Below, in pieces: positions 1 to 8,584 of a stretch of 53,008 bases of DNA. Below the pieces are notes generated by a model that was given only the letters and a program-made list of their open reading frames with translations, was not told the DNA's origin and ran no database searches. A program made the position numbers and the translations under genes. The stretch's first letter is position 1, and each line of letters opens with the position of its first letter. Origin of the DNA: Ignavibacteriales bacterium (GTDB taxonomy: Bacteria; Bacteroidota; Ignavibacteria; Ignavibacteriales; Melioribacteraceae); assembly GCA_003599395.1 (NCBI GenBank), contig QZJX01000100.1, positions 1 through 53,008 of the forward strand. The letters run 5' to 3'.

Positions 1-2
1 AT

Positions 3-527
3 GAAACCAATAAAGTCCCTCATCCATTGATGAGTGAACTAATGATGGCGTTTCATCATGACGAGAAAATCACGTATTCTCTTGATAACCATCTTGAATG
101 CATTAAAAAATCAAGATACTCAGGTGATCGAATCGCCTTAATTCAACAGCTTCTCTTCTTAGCAGACCGTTATTTAGATGAAGGTAAGAAAAAAGATGCT
201 TTATTTTTACTTGAAGAAGTGTATCAACTCAATCAATCATTTCATTTGGGGTCTGCACTCAAACTTTATACCTATCGCTCTTCTGAACTACTGAAAAAAA
301 TTGATCCAAAGTTAGAACTTAAAAAGACGGAATCAAGCTTATTTACAGCTAAAGAACATGAAATCTTAGTCTATATTGAAAAGGGACTCAATAACGAAGA
401 GATAGCAAATAAACTATTTATCTCTATTGGTACAGTCAAATGGCATATCAATCATATCTTCAGTAAACTTGATGTTAAACATCGAGCAGAAGCTGTAAAG
501 AAAGCTAAAGATCAAAACTATCTCTAA
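3..527 (+). CDS. LuxR-family transcriptional regulator, C-terminal part (5' end outside window)
   Basis: The reading frame is open from the first bases of the window, so the gene starts upstream and only its C-terminal part is seen. The last 60 or so residues form a GerE/LuxR helix-turn-helix: LFTAKEHEILVYIEKG, then NNEEIANKLFISIGTVKWHI, then the INHIFSKLDVKHRAEAV recognition region. Everything before it is alpha-helical (LADRYLDEGKKKDALFLLEE), like the TPR-type arm of MalT/LuxR ATP-dependent regulators, but the ATPase part would lie outside the window. It probably activates a target promoter; none can be assigned. A strong terminator follows directly. The HTH assignment is firm; the larger architecture is inferred. 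Confidence 0.85.
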   Translation, partial: ETNKVPHPLMSELMMAFHHDEKITYSLDNHLECIKKSRYSGDRIALIQQLLFLADRYLDEGKKKDALFLLEEVYQLNQSFHLGSALKLYTYRSSELLKKIDPKLELKKTESSLFTAKEHEILVYIEKGLNNEEIANKLFISIGTVKWHINHIFSKLDVKHRAEAVKKAKDQNYL

Positions 528-537
528 CCTAACCAAG

Positions 538-563
538 AACCTAACTCCGGTTAGGTTTTTTTT
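538..563 (+). terminator. Rho-independent terminator of the LuxR-type gene
   Basis: A perfect 8-bp stem (AACCTAAC at 538-545 with GTTAGGTT at 550-557), a 4-nt loop and an uninterrupted T run at 556-563, starting 10 nt after the stop codon. Confidence 0.93.
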
Positions 564-610
564 ATCTCTTTATTTCTTATACTGATCCTGTAAAACACCA
601 GGAGGTTTTA

Positions 611-1225
611 ATGATGAATGTACTAATGGAACATTTTGGACAATGGGGAGCAGTGATTTTCTTCATCATTGTGTATGGGATAGCAATTCTCTTCATCCCT
701 TTCTATAAAAAAATGGAGCGCAAGCCTGCCTTTACGTATCTTGCCTTTGTGATTGCATTTGCTATCGAAATGCATGGGATTCCCTTTTCAATGCTTTTGA
801 TCTCATCTATTCTCGGTCGCTCTTTGCCTGAGGGGATCTTATGGGGACATACAATGATTGATTATGTAGGGTATATGGGACTTTATCTCAATATCGGTTT
901 CGCTTTAGCAGGTATGCTTATGATTATCTTTGGTTGGTATCAAATCTATCATGGATATTGGAAAAAGGTTGATGGATCAGGTCATATCGTGAGTGATGGA
1001 ATGTACAAATACATCCGTCATCCCCAGTACACAGGACTCATACTGATCGCATTAGGCATGGTTTTAGGGTGGGCAACACTCACTAATCTCATCATGTTAC
1101 CCATCATCATCTATATGTATTATCGTTTATCCCTTAGGGAAGAAAAACACATGATCGAAGAATTTGGTGACGCATATATCATTTACATGAAACATACCAA
1201 GCGGTTTATCCCTTGGATTATATAA
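611..1225 (+). CDS. Membrane methyltransferase, ICMT/phospholipid methyltransferase family
   Basis: This 204-residue integral membrane protein has about five hydrophobic segments. Its C-terminal signature is that of isoprenylcysteine carboxyl methyltransferase-like and phospholipid N-methyltransferase enzymes: DGMYKYIRHPQYTG (about residues 130-145), followed by LREEKHMIEEFGDAYIIYM (about 175-195). In this family the RHPxY and EExxL/M...F...Y motifs bind S-adenosylmethionine at the membrane face. The substrate in bacteria is usually unknown and cannot be told here. The start follows an AGGAGG at 600-605; a second ATG at 614 is equally plausible. It heads a + strand operon with the hydrolase 12 nt downstream. 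Confidence 0.8.
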   Translation: MMNVLMEHFGQWGAVIFFIIVYGIAILFIPFYKKMERKPAFTYLAFVIAFAIEMHGIPFSMLLISSILGRSLPEGILWGHTMIDYVGYMGLYLNIGFALAGMLMIIFGWYQIYHGYWKKVDGSGHIVSDGMYKYIRHPQYTGLILIALGMVLGWATLTNLIMLPIIIYMYYRLSLREEKHMIEEFGDAYIIYMKHTKRFIPWII

Positions 1226-1237
1226 GGAGGTTTTCAC

Positions 1238-2512
1238 ATGTTACAAACACTTAAACGTATCGCTTTATTCAACGCACTTCTCGTGATTTTAGAAGTGGCT
1301 GCCTATTTATTTCTTTTTCAAAAAGCTTATTACTTTCCCAGAGCCATTGTTCTATTACTCGTTGTTCAATGGATCTTTCTCTTCGTTTTTGGATTCATCC
1401 TTTTCATCTTTTGGATTATTCGAATGCTTCAATCCAAAACCCATTATTTTGTAATGAAAAAACTCATCCATACAACACTTTGGTTACTAATTATTCCTTG
1501 GATCATCGCACTCCATATCGTGATTTCACAAATGATGACTTATTCTCCAAATTCCAATGGAATAGCTGAAATCGTCGATGTTGAGATCAACAACTCGACT
1601 CAGTACTACAGTGTCCGTGGAACACATCATGAAAACCCGGTGATCCTCTTTCTCTCCGGAGGACCCGGGGGTGCCCAAATGCCCGCAACGCGAGAATTTT
1701 TAGCAGATTTAGAAGAGGATTACACAATTATCAACTGGGATCAACCCGGAACAGGTAAATCCTATGATGCCATCTATCGCTATGATCAGATGACACCTGA
1801 ACATTACATCCTTGATGCCCATCAACTCACAGATCACTTAAAACAAGCTTATAACCAAGAAAAGATTTACTTAATCGGTGAATCATGGGGAAGTTATCTC
1901 GCCATGGAACTCGCATATCAATATCCTGAGGATTACTATGCCGTCATTGGTACGGGTCAGATGGTTGACTTTACACAAACTGAAAAAGACTGTTACCAGT
2001 TCACTTTAGATCTTGCACGAGAAAACAATGATGAAGCACTCATCACTCGATTAGAGGAACTCGGCGAACCCCCTTATGATGGAACAGGATTATCCTTAAG
2101 GATGAATGCTTATCTTACTCCTATCTATATGTGGATGGGAATGCATCAAGACATCACACATCAAGATTGGGATACGTTTGACATTTTGATCTCTCCAGAA
2201 TATTCGATTTGGGACAGCGTAGGATTTGTCATGGGGTTACTGAGAACATTTGAAATGATCTATCCCCAACTTTATGAAAGAGATTTAAGAGAAACTCATA
2301 CAGAATTTAGTATACCTGTGTATATCTTCCAAGGAAAATACGATATGAATGCACCCACGTATTTAGCACAAGATTACATGAATCAAATCCATGCACCTCA
2401 AAAGGAAATCGTCATCTTTGAACATTCAGGACATAATCCCTGGATTGATGAATATGAACGTTTTAATGATGAGGTCAGACTTAAGTTTCAGGAGCATCTT
2501 TATCATGCGTAA
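1238..2512 (+). CDS. Membrane-anchored alpha/beta hydrolase (proline iminopeptidase-like)
   Basis: The protein has 424 residues. The first 100 hold three or four transmembrane helices, followed by a complete alpha/beta-hydrolase domain. The oxyanion motif is SGGPGG (140-145, compare HGGPGG of S33 prolyl aminopeptidases), and NWDQPGTGKS lies at about 166-175. The nucleophile elbow is GESWGS with Ser216, the acid is probably in GKYDMNAP, and the catalytic His is in HSGHNPW near the end. S33 enzymes release N-terminal amino acids or hydrolyse small esters. The membrane anchor suggests action at the cell surface, but topology is not certain. The RBS is AGGAGG in the 12-nt gap after the methyltransferase, so the two are cotranscribed. 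Confidence 0.85.
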   Translation: MLQTLKRIALFNALLVILEVAAYLFLFQKAYYFPRAIVLLLVVQWIFLFVFGFILFIFWIIRMLQSKTHYFVMKKLIHTTLWLLIIPWIIALHIVISQMMTYSPNSNGIAEIVDVEINNSTQYYSVRGTHHENPVILFLSGGPGGAQMPATREFLADLEEDYTIINWDQPGTGKSYDAIYRYDQMTPEHYILDAHQLTDHLKQAYNQEKIYLIGESWGSYLAMELAYQYPEDYYAVIGTGQMVDFTQTEKDCYQFTLDLARENNDEALITRLEELGEPPYDGTGLSLRMNAYLTPIYMWMGMHQDITHQDWDTFDILISPEYSIWDSVGFVMGLLRTFEMIYPQLYERDLRETHTEFSIPVYIFQGKYDMNAPTYLAQDYMNQIHAPQKEIVIFEHSGHNPWIDEYERFNDEVRLKFQEHLYHA

Positions 2513-2912
2513 GATGTTTCAAATCATGCTTCTCCTTGGATTGCTTGCCTCTTTATGCTATCTACTTGTCAGTCCAGCACCAAAAATTGATATTTACGAT
2601 GATGGAGCCATTATACAGGAAGGAGACTCTTATTTTTCAACATCTTATCGTGTGGAAAACACGAAGATTCTCGCAAAAGATTTCTCTGGAACAGATACGA
2701 TGATTTCGATGGAGGGAGGATATACCATGGATATTCAAATCGATGTGAAATTAGCATCTGGTCAATTAAGAATTGTATGGATCACACCTGATGATCGGGT
2801 TCATGAACTCAAAGAGGGTACACATACTTTATCGTTATGTGAAGGGAAACATCGAATTAAAGTGATTGGTAGTCAAGCAGATTTTGAGCTCACATATCAA
2901 ACAAACATATAA
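2505..2912 (+). CDS. Small exported or membrane-anchored protein, unknown function
   Basis: The protein has 135 residues and starts at the ATG at 2505, overlapping the hydrolase stop by 8 nt. A CAGGAG ribosome site lies 10 nt upstream inside the hydrolase gene. The frame is also open upstream of this ATG, but an earlier start would overlap the hydrolase much more deeply without an RBS. An N-terminal hydrophobic segment (MFQIMLLLGLLASLCYLLVS) is a signal peptide or anchor; the Cys is not in a proper lipobox. The rest is beta-rich with no recognised motif. Translational coupling implies it works with the hydrolase and methyltransferase. Confidence 0.7.
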   Translation: MRKMFQIMLLLGLLASLCYLLVSPAPKIDIYDDGAIIQEGDSYFSTSYRVENTKILAKDFSGTDTMISMEGGYTMDIQIDVKLASGQLRIVWITPDDRVHELKEGTHTLSLCEGKHRIKVIGSQADFELTYQTNI

Positions 2913-2985
2913 TGTGATTCAAGATCGGTCCACTTAAAAAGTTTGGGAATCTTGTGATAGTTACCATTAATAGTAAACATCCATC

Positions 2986-3021
2986 GCATTGCTAAGGAAT
3001 CTATAGCAATGCTTTTCTTTT
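2986..3021 (+). terminator. Rho-independent terminator of the 611-2912 operon
   Basis: A 9-bp stem (GCATTGCTA at 2986-2994 with TAGCAATGC at 3004-3012) and a T-rich tail (TTTTCTTTT) about 75 nt after the last stop of the operon. Confidence 0.88.
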
Positions 3022-3073
3022 GCTTGCATTTATCGTATAATAATCTTAATATCAAACTACGAGGGGGAACTTT

Positions 3074-4498
3074 ATGAAGAAAATGATTATGCTTTTGCTT
3101 ATGCTCTTTTTACTGTATGGTTGTGAAACAAAAGATCTAGAATCGATCTATCGAGAGATCCATCCTCAATATGAGGGGTATGCTACCCAGATCACCATCG
3201 AGGAAGACGTATCATTTATCGATACCTTGCCTCAAAAGTCGTTTGCAGTCAGTATCCAAAAAATCACGTATCACCCCATGACAAAGACGATTTCGATTAC
3301 CTATGAGATTTATGATGGTTCCTATCAACAAGCAACCTACATGACCGTAGGTCGTGAAGGGGAATCCATGAATGAAGATGAAACCTATCTTTATACATTG
3401 ACATCGAATAAAGGAACCTTTACCACATATTTTCATGGAGTTGATTTATCAGAGCCATTTCATATTTTATTTGGAAAATATGATTTAGATGATTTAAATC
3501 CTACTTGGGTCATCCAAGCTGTGAAATCCGTGACATTTACTGATAATGTATTGGATGAGAGACAACCGATTGAAATGGATAGTTATTTATTTGATCAATC
3601 CACAGACTTCACGAGGGAAGATCCAATTCGTATCGGGTTTGATTACACGATCGATGATCCATCAGAGGGCATCACCCATGTATCCTTTGTTCTTATTGAA
3701 GATTCCACTAAGGTTGAAGTTGAGAAACTTGACTATCCAATCGATGATGATATGCGCTTTGATAACCTTATCGAGTTTGAAGACATCATCTTTGACAATG
3801 TCGCTCCAGGTGTGAGTTATGATGTGGTCGTTTTAGTGACTGGTAGTGATGGAATAGATTCATTTACCGACATCCCCTTAACCGTCTTTGATCATACAGT
3901 GGGATCTTATTTAAATAATGAACATCCCAATTCATGGCATGGCCTATATGCAGCGATTACTGATATCTATGTTGAAGGTGATGAAGTTGTGGTTCATTAT
4001 ATGCTTCACAATGACCATACCATGAAAGATGAGTTTGGACATGAACCCATCATTGATTTAAGTTTTGTCGATGGTCGATATTATACTTTGGTCAACCTTA
4101 CTGAAATGCAACCTGGGCAAGGATCGTTTCGCATTCTCAAAGAATATTTTAAAGATGGAGCACAAATAAGTATCTATATTCGAGAAGGTTATAAAAACTT
4201 AGCTCACTACTCCTTTTATCCCAATAAACTTAGTTTTGCTTTAAATATCTTAAGTTCAAATTCTCTCTCATTCTATTTACTAAATGAGATCGCACCAACA
4301 GATCCTATCACCATCGAATTGATCACAAACGAAGACACGATTCTTGAGACATTAACCTTCACTCCACTTTCTGGAGCAAATACGTTAACAACATCCATTA
4401 ATATGCTTTCATACGCTAACCTTACAGCAAGAATTACCTATCAATCAGAGACTATTCTAGGCACTTTTACACACGAAATGTTCTATACGCTTAGATAA
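3074..4498 (+). CDS. Secreted lipoprotein of unknown function
   Basis: The protein has 474 residues. A type II signal peptide ends in the lipobox LYGC (Cys17), so it should be lipidated and held on the outer face of the membrane. The mature part is acidic and rich in beta-strand patterns with Ig/FN3-like spacing (for example SYDVVVLVTGSDG), but I recognise no named domain or catalytic motif. The RBS GAGGGGGAAC precedes the ATG. It lies between two terminators, so it is probably monocistronic. A TATAAT at 3036-3041 could be its -10 box, without a convincing -35. Confidence 0.85.
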   Translation: MKKMIMLLLMLFLLYGCETKDLESIYREIHPQYEGYATQITIEEDVSFIDTLPQKSFAVSIQKITYHPMTKTISITYEIYDGSYQQATYMTVGREGESMNEDETYLYTLTSNKGTFTTYFHGVDLSEPFHILFGKYDLDDLNPTWVIQAVKSVTFTDNVLDERQPIEMDSYLFDQSTDFTREDPIRIGFDYTIDDPSEGITHVSFVLIEDSTKVEVEKLDYPIDDDMRFDNLIEFEDIIFDNVAPGVSYDVVVLVTGSDGIDSFTDIPLTVFDHTVGSYLNNEHPNSWHGLYAAITDIYVEGDEVVVHYMLHNDHTMKDEFGHEPIIDLSFVDGRYYTLVNLTEMQPGQGSFRILKEYFKDGAQISIYIREGYKNLAHYSFYPNKLSFALNILSSNSLSFYLLNEIAPTDPITIELITNEDTILETLTFTPLSGANTLTTSINMLSYANLTARITYQSETILGTFTHEMFYTLR

Positions 4499-4524
4499 TG
4501 ATATTCTAAAAATCCATAAAGAAA

Positions 4525-4562
4525 GCTCCCCCTAACCGCTGGCTAGGTGGAGCATTTTTTTT
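4525..4562. terminator. Terminator hairpin, probably bidirectional
   Basis: A near-perfect 12-bp stem (GCTCCCCCTAAC with GCTAGGTGGAGC, few mismatches) is followed on the + strand by a run of eight T. It ends the lipoprotein transcript. Read on the - strand it is also followed by a T-rich stretch and may end the convergent 4673-5704 gene. The 4563-4672 interval to that gene's stop holds no other clear signal. Confidence 0.85.
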
Positions 4563-4672
4563 GTTCATCTTCTGGAAAGAGATGAGTGGATTGTGTGAAC
4601 TTCTCCTTGATATTTGAGTTCACTATAGAAAAATATGTACTGTTTGATGTACAGTAACTATACGTTGAGTCT

Positions 4673-5704
4673 TTATAAACGAATCATGTCTTTCTTGATA
4701 CTATATAAGTCCATATGGTTTTTTAGTCTGTTCATCAAATATCGATCGAATGGAATAAATACGATTATAGGATGACCCTCTTCATCTAAATGTGTGAGAT
4801 TTAAATAGAGTCTTTTGTCATCATAAGACATACTTTCAATGATTTCAAAAGGAACGACCATATATTTCTTACCACTAGCGTATCCAATGGCTTTTTGATT
4901 GAGCATATATTGATATTTCTGAGTATTCTTGAAATATCTAGGAAACCCTATGAGAATCATAGGAATCGCAATCAAATTCGCGAGGGTAGTCCCAATAGCT
5001 ATCCCACTATCCTCACTCCCTAAAGAAAGGCCTATCATCAAACCAACGCCAATGCCAAAAGCAAGCGAAACGAAGACAAAAAGAAACTTTAAAAGAATTA
5101 ATGTTTTATTGAATCCCCATACTTGAAAGGATTGATTGAATGTTTGATAGTCTTTTTGCGCCTCTTGAAGCGTCTGATCTTCTAAAGTCAATCTTGAATA
5201 ATGTGTGGTGAGTCTGATGATCAAATCATAAAGTGGGAGTAGGACTTCTCTTTGATCATCAAGCATAAGTGCCATATGCCATCCGTGCTCATCTTGTTTG
5301 GTAAAAAGTTTTATGATCTTATCCCAAGTAATTGATTCATTATTCAGGATAAGATGCTCTTTTGTCATATAGAGTTCTTGACCTTCAGCTAAAAGGGTGT
5401 CATCCTTTTTAGCAAACCAAGTGATAACCAACTTCTCTTCAGATTTAAGTTGCTTATCAAACCGCTCATCCATGACTTCTTGATAGATCCCTATCATGCG
5501 TTTACGACCCAATTTAATAATGATCACTGCCATGATAAATGATGCTATGCCTACGCCAAAAAGGATGATACTGAGTACTTTCAAGTGCTCTTGTGTTTCA
5601 AATAAAATGACACCTGAAATGACACCGATCATAAAAGTCAAAAGAAGACCTAAAATTGATCCTACATACCAATTCTTGAATTTTGAAGGTGATAATTTTT
5701 TCAT
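4673..5704 (-). CDS. Membrane protein of unknown function
   Basis: This 343-residue protein has two transmembrane helices near the N-terminus (about 15-37 and 42-64), a soluble stretch (about 70-200) and two more helices (about 205-260), ending with a soluble tail. The soluble segments contain PH-like strand patterns (EQELYMTKEHLILNNESITWDKI; KYMVVPFEIIESMSYDDKRLYL), like bacterial PH domains of membrane proteins; that is a tentative fold guess only. The RBS is GGGGGAACT. It has its own promoter, placed inside the terminator of the preceding gene. Confidence 0.75.
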   Translation of the reverse strand: MKKLSPSKFKNWYVGSILGLLLTFMIGVISGVILFETQEHLKVLSIILFGVGIASFIMAVIIIKLGRKRMIGIYQEVMDERFDKQLKSEEKLVITWFAKKDDTLLAEGQELYMTKEHLILNNESITWDKIIKLFTKQDEHGWHMALMLDDQREVLLPLYDLIIRLTTHYSRLTLEDQTLQEAQKDYQTFNQSFQVWGFNKTLILLKFLFVFVSLAFGIGVGLMIGLSLGSEDSGIAIGTTLANLIAIPMILIGFPRYFKNTQKYQYMLNQKAIGYASGKKYMVVPFEIIESMSYDDKRLYLNLTHLDEEGHPIIVFIPFDRYLMNRLKNHMDLYSIKKDMIRL

Positions 5705-5734
5705 AGTTCCCCCGATGCATGGCTGAATAGATTG

Positions 5735-5763
5735 ATTATAACAAAAAAGGTACGATGGGTCAA
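5735..5763 (-). promoter_or_regulatory. Sigma-A-type promoter of the 4673-5704 gene
   Basis: On the - strand, TTGACC (5758-5763), a 17-nt spacer and TATAAT (5735-5740) with an upstream TG (extended -10). The -35 box sits in the loop of the terminator that ends the upstream operon. Confidence 0.8.
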
Positions 5764-5780
5764 TTGAACCCTCGTACCTT
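5743..5780 (-). terminator. Terminator of the PadR/HAAS operon
   Basis: Inverted arms at 5747-5760 and 5768-5780 pair over 13 bp with one bulge. On the - strand the stem is followed by six T. It begins a few bases after the HAAS gene stop and overlaps the next promoter. Confidence 0.88.
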
Positions 5781-5785
5781 CATTT

Positions 5786-6433
5786 TTATTCAAACCATTC
5801 CCAGACATGCCAGAACTGAAAATCTTTAGCGACGATGACTGCTAAAAAGTATCCGATAATGGCTAAACCAACTGTCAATAAACCACTATACTTAAAGATC
5901 TTTTGATACATATCTTTTTGAGGAAACTCACCAATACGAATCGCTTGTTTCACAAGATATTGTTTTGTCATCGATTTTAAGATGCCATAAAACCTAACAC
6001 TTAAGGAGAACATAAACATCGCTGCTGAGAGTAAAACTAGAATAAATCCAATCTTAGGGACTAGGGGAATCATAGGCATGAAAGCAAGGGAATCAAGGCC
6101 AAAGAGGTAATAGATGGCCCCTCCCCAAAAAGCAAGACTTGAAGCACCAAAGGTAATGAGTACACCATAGTTCATGATCAATAAAGGAATAGCTAAAAAA
6201 GATATCGCCACGAGATCAAACCAATGTTTTCTACTTCCTTTGGAGTATTCTGAATAATCATCCATAATGGATTCCAAATCTCCTAAAGATAATGCAATGT
6301 CTTCTTCTTTTTTACCCAAGGTTAACTGTTCATCAAAATACACCCTATAGTCTTCGATGATATCACTTACTTCACTGACATGTTTTGATTTCAATCCTTT
6401 TTCAAGGTGCTCTAAAAATTGTTGTTTTGTCAT
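5786..6433 (-). CDS. HAAS-domain (DUF1700) membrane protein, partner of the PadR regulator
   Basis: The protein has 215 residues. The N-terminus, MTKQQFLEHLEKGLK...IIEDYRVYFDEQL...LGDLESIMDDY, is the HAAS/DUF1700 signature; in this family it senses or signals next to PadR repressors. The rest has four or five hydrophobic helices (about 75-105, 115-140, 150-165, 180-205). It starts 1 nt after the PadR gene stop. Such pairs usually regulate membrane or surface stress genes. The actual signal cannot be read from sequence. Confidence 0.88.
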   Translation of the reverse strand: MTKQQFLEHLEKGLKSKHVSEVSDIIEDYRVYFDEQLTLGKKEEDIALSLGDLESIMDDYSEYSKGSRKHWFDLVAISFLAIPLLIMNYGVLITFGASSLAFWGGAIYYLFGLDSLAFMPMIPLVPKIGFILVLLSAAMFMFSLSVRFYGILKSMTKQYLVKQAIRIGEFPQKDMYQKIFKYSGLLTVGLAIIGYFLAVIVAKDFQFWHVWEWFE

Positions 6434-6434
6434 G

Positions 6435-6743
6435 TTAGTCCTCCAAAAAATATTTAGTAATCATGATAAATTCTTTCCATTCAATGGATAGCTCATTATA
6501 TCTCTTGATGCCTTTATCGGTGAGTTTGTAGTACTTTCTTGCCGGTCCTGAACTTTGTTCAGATAAATAGGTCGTGACTAATCCATCGTCTTTGAGTTTC
6601 CTTAAAATAGGATAGACAGTCCCCGCTGAAATTTGAATCTTTTGACTGATATGATCTGAAATATCATAACCATACTGATCAGATTTCTTGAGCATTGATA
6701 AGACAAAGAGTTCAAGAACACCTTTTTTAAATTGAATATTCAT
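6435..6743 (-). CDS. PadR-family transcriptional regulator
   Basis: This 102-residue single-domain winged-helix protein has a classic PadR pattern: KGVLELFVLSML, YGYDIS, AGTVYPILRKLKDDGLV (wing and recognition helix), ARKYYKLTDKG, and a C-terminal dimerisation helix. Family members are repressors that usually control their own operon. Its start overlaps the stop of the upstream membrane protein by 4 nt (ATGA), and the HAAS protein follows, so the three are one operon under the promoter at 7465-7493. Confidence 0.93.
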   Translation of the reverse strand: MNIQFKKGVLELFVLSMLKKSDQYGYDISDHISQKIQISAGTVYPILRKLKDDGLVTTYLSEQSSGPARKYYKLTDKGIKRYNELSIEWKEFIMITKYFLED

Positions 6744-7432
6744 AGATTAACCTCGCTTGGATGATGCGTAAGTTTGCAAATCCCATGAAAGATCAAAAGA
6801 ATCGCTTTATAAAGTATAAATACGGATAAGAAGTATAAGAGGTAGGTATAACTCGATAATCTGTCACTACTGAAGTAGGTCGTTAAAAGGTCCCCACCTA
6901 ATAGAATTCGAATGAAGATAAAAGATTGTGGGAACGTGATCAGCTCATTCATGATAGAAACATAGATGACATACATCATGGTAAACACCATGATTCTTCT
7001 TTCCTCTTGCTTGGTATAGTTTAAATCTTTAATGATAAGCATACTTCCCAAATATAAAATCGCATGATTGATCAGTGCCATACTTGTTAGATAGAATCCA
7101 TTATTGAATAAGTAATCATCACCTAAAATCATGAAGGAGATCAAATAGCCAATGCCTGAGATGAATGCCATAAAAGCTGCAAGCAATTGCAACTTCTTGA
7201 GCTTAAAGATAATCGTCATGGAAAAGATAAAGTAACTCATTGTAGAAAACTCAAGTGGAATCTTGTGCAGTTGCATAGTTAGACCGAAGATCGTGTATTC
7301 CGTGAGTTTATAGAAAAACAAAATAAGTGCAAGGATCATCACTAAGTGATGTCTTTGGTTTTGGCTTAAAGTCACAAAGTAGATGCCTAGGATTAAGATG
7401 ATTGATGAGATGATGATTCCAAAAATAAACAT
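6740..7432 (-). CDS. Multi-pass membrane protein, possibly YwaF/TMEM164-like
   Basis: The protein has 230 residues and six or seven predicted membrane helices covering nearly its whole length. The order of motifs (LHKIPLEFSTMSYFIFSM in helix 3 and NHAILYLGSMLII later) is reminiscent of the YwaF (TIGR02206)/TMEM164 group, which has a conserved 'LPLHLC' element and a later His. The conserved Cys is not present, so this is a weak suggestion. It is the first gene of the PadR/HAAS operon, with RBS AGGAG, and is a natural candidate for the effector regulated by the pair. Confidence 0.75.
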   Translation of the reverse strand: MFIFGIIISSIILILGIYFVTLSQNQRHHLVMILALILFFYKLTEYTIFGLTMQLHKIPLEFSTMSYFIFSMTIIFKLKKLQLLAAFMAFISGIGYLISFMILGDDYLFNNGFYLTSMALINHAILYLGSMLIIKDLNYTKQEERRIMVFTMMYVIYVSIMNELITFPQSFIFIRILLGGDLLTTYFSSDRLSSYTYLLYFLSVFILYKAILLIFHGICKLTHHPSEVNL

Positions 7433-7464
7433 AGGTCTCTCCTATTTATTGTTCACTACTATAT

Positions 7465-7493
7465 ATTGTATAATAGATAAAAAACTTTGTCAA
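7465..7493 (-). promoter_or_regulatory. Strong promoter of the membrane protein-PadR-HAAS operon
   Basis: On the - strand, consensus TTGACA (7488-7493), an exact 17-nt spacer and TACAAT (7465-7470). The AT-rich dyad around the -10 (CTATATATTGTATAATAG) would be a reasonable PadR operator; that is inference. Confidence 0.85.
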
Positions 7494-7495
7494 CT

Positions 7496-7525
7496 ATAAA
7501 AAGAAAACAGATCGAAATCTGTTTT
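7496..7525 (-). terminator. Terminator of the WYL/nuclease operon
   Basis: Perfect 9-bp stem AAAACAGAT (7504-7512) with ATCTGTTTT (7517-7525), loop CGAA. The - strand continues CTTTTT. It lies 15 nt past the nuclease stop. Confidence 0.88.
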
Positions 7526-7540
7526 ATTTCTGTTATCGTT

Positions 7541-8584
7541 CTAAAAGAGAACGTTGATTGATTTCTCATCAACAAAGTGTTTATATTTCGTATTGAGTCG
7601 ATGAACCACTTGATAATCTTGTTCAAACGCATTTTGAACGTACTTCCAAATTTCAATCAAAGAATGATCCTTGATATCAATCATGATATTCAGTTGATCC
7701 TGAGTAACCATCCGTTTCTTTATTTCAGGTAAATCCTCTGCTGATTGATAATAGAGATCGATATCCCGATGGTCATCTTCAAGCACTTTATTGATGATGT
7801 CTATTTCTAATAGTCTTTCCTTTTTAATGATATATTTCCCCCAGAATGAGTCACTGTAAGCCATTCTTTCAATATAGGTTTTCTTGATGCGATCCATATG
7901 TTTGAACTTATGAATAACCTTGAGTCTTTCATAAAATTGATTAAACTGATGTTCAAGCATTGGATGGTCTTTAGGATAGATAACAATGAAATATCCAATC
8001 TTGCCCTTTTCAGATGAAAAGGCATGATAAAGATTTCGATATAGTTGGTAGTTATCCATGAATTCACATTCCTCGACAGGATCTCCCTCCATCCATTGAT
8101 TGATGTTTTGATAAAATTTTTGGAATTTTTCACTTCGAAGTTTATTGCCTGGTTTAACTCGATCAAAACATGATTCAGAATATTTAACTTCACATATGAT
8201 TTTTTCATCATGTTCCGTTTTCATAAATACATCAACATGTGTATAATCGGAAAACACTTCTTCAAATGATATTGAATTTATATGATCATAGATTTGAAAT
8301 TTCGCTTTAAGTCCTTCAGTGTTTTCTAGATAAGGTAAAAACAGGTCAAAAGCCATGAGTTGTGAGGATTTTAGATTACCGGGGCTATGGATATCGATAT
8401 CCTTTCTCATATACTTCTCAAATAATAACCGATTCTCAGGAAGTAGGGATTCAGATACATGATAACTCTTATCGATAATATATGGATGTTTGGCATCTAT
8501 AACATAATCTGGATAATTAAACTTTAGATAGTTTTCTAGATGTTTTTCAATCATGGAAATGTAGGCTTGGTAGGCTTTTTTCAT
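7541..8584 (-). CDS. PD-(D/E)XK nuclease-like protein (PGN_0703-type putative restriction enzyme)
   Basis: The protein has 347 residues. The central VDVFMKTEHDEKIICEVKYS (about 135-155) has the hydrophobic-D...E-V-K pattern of the PD-(D/E)XK fold. The preceding stretch with NLKSSQLMAFDLFLPYL matches the 'SSQ' region of PGN_0703-like putative restriction endonucleases. A helical region follows. Its ATG overlaps the stop of the WYL regulator by 4 nt (ATGA), so the two are translationally coupled and the regulator probably senses the condition under which the nuclease is made. No methylase is adjacent, so a classical restriction-modification role is not supported. The fold is well supported; the family name is moderate. 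Confidence 0.72.
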   Translation of the reverse strand: MKKAYQAYISMIEKHLENYLKFNYPDYVIDAKHPYIIDKSYHVSESLLPENRLLFEKYMRKDIDIHSPGNLKSSQLMAFDLFLPYLENTEGLKAKFQIYDHINSISFEEVFSDYTHVDVFMKTEHDEKIICEVKYSESCFDRVKPGNKLRSEKFQKFYQNINQWMEGDPVEECEFMDNYQLYRNLYHAFSSEKGKIGYFIVIYPKDHPMLEHQFNQFYERLKVIHKFKHMDRIKKTYIERMAYSDSFWGKYIIKKERLLEIDIINKVLEDDHRDIDLYYQSAEDLPEIKKRMVTQDQLNIMIDIKDHSLIEIWKYVQNAFEQDYQVVHRLNTKYKHFVDEKSINVLF

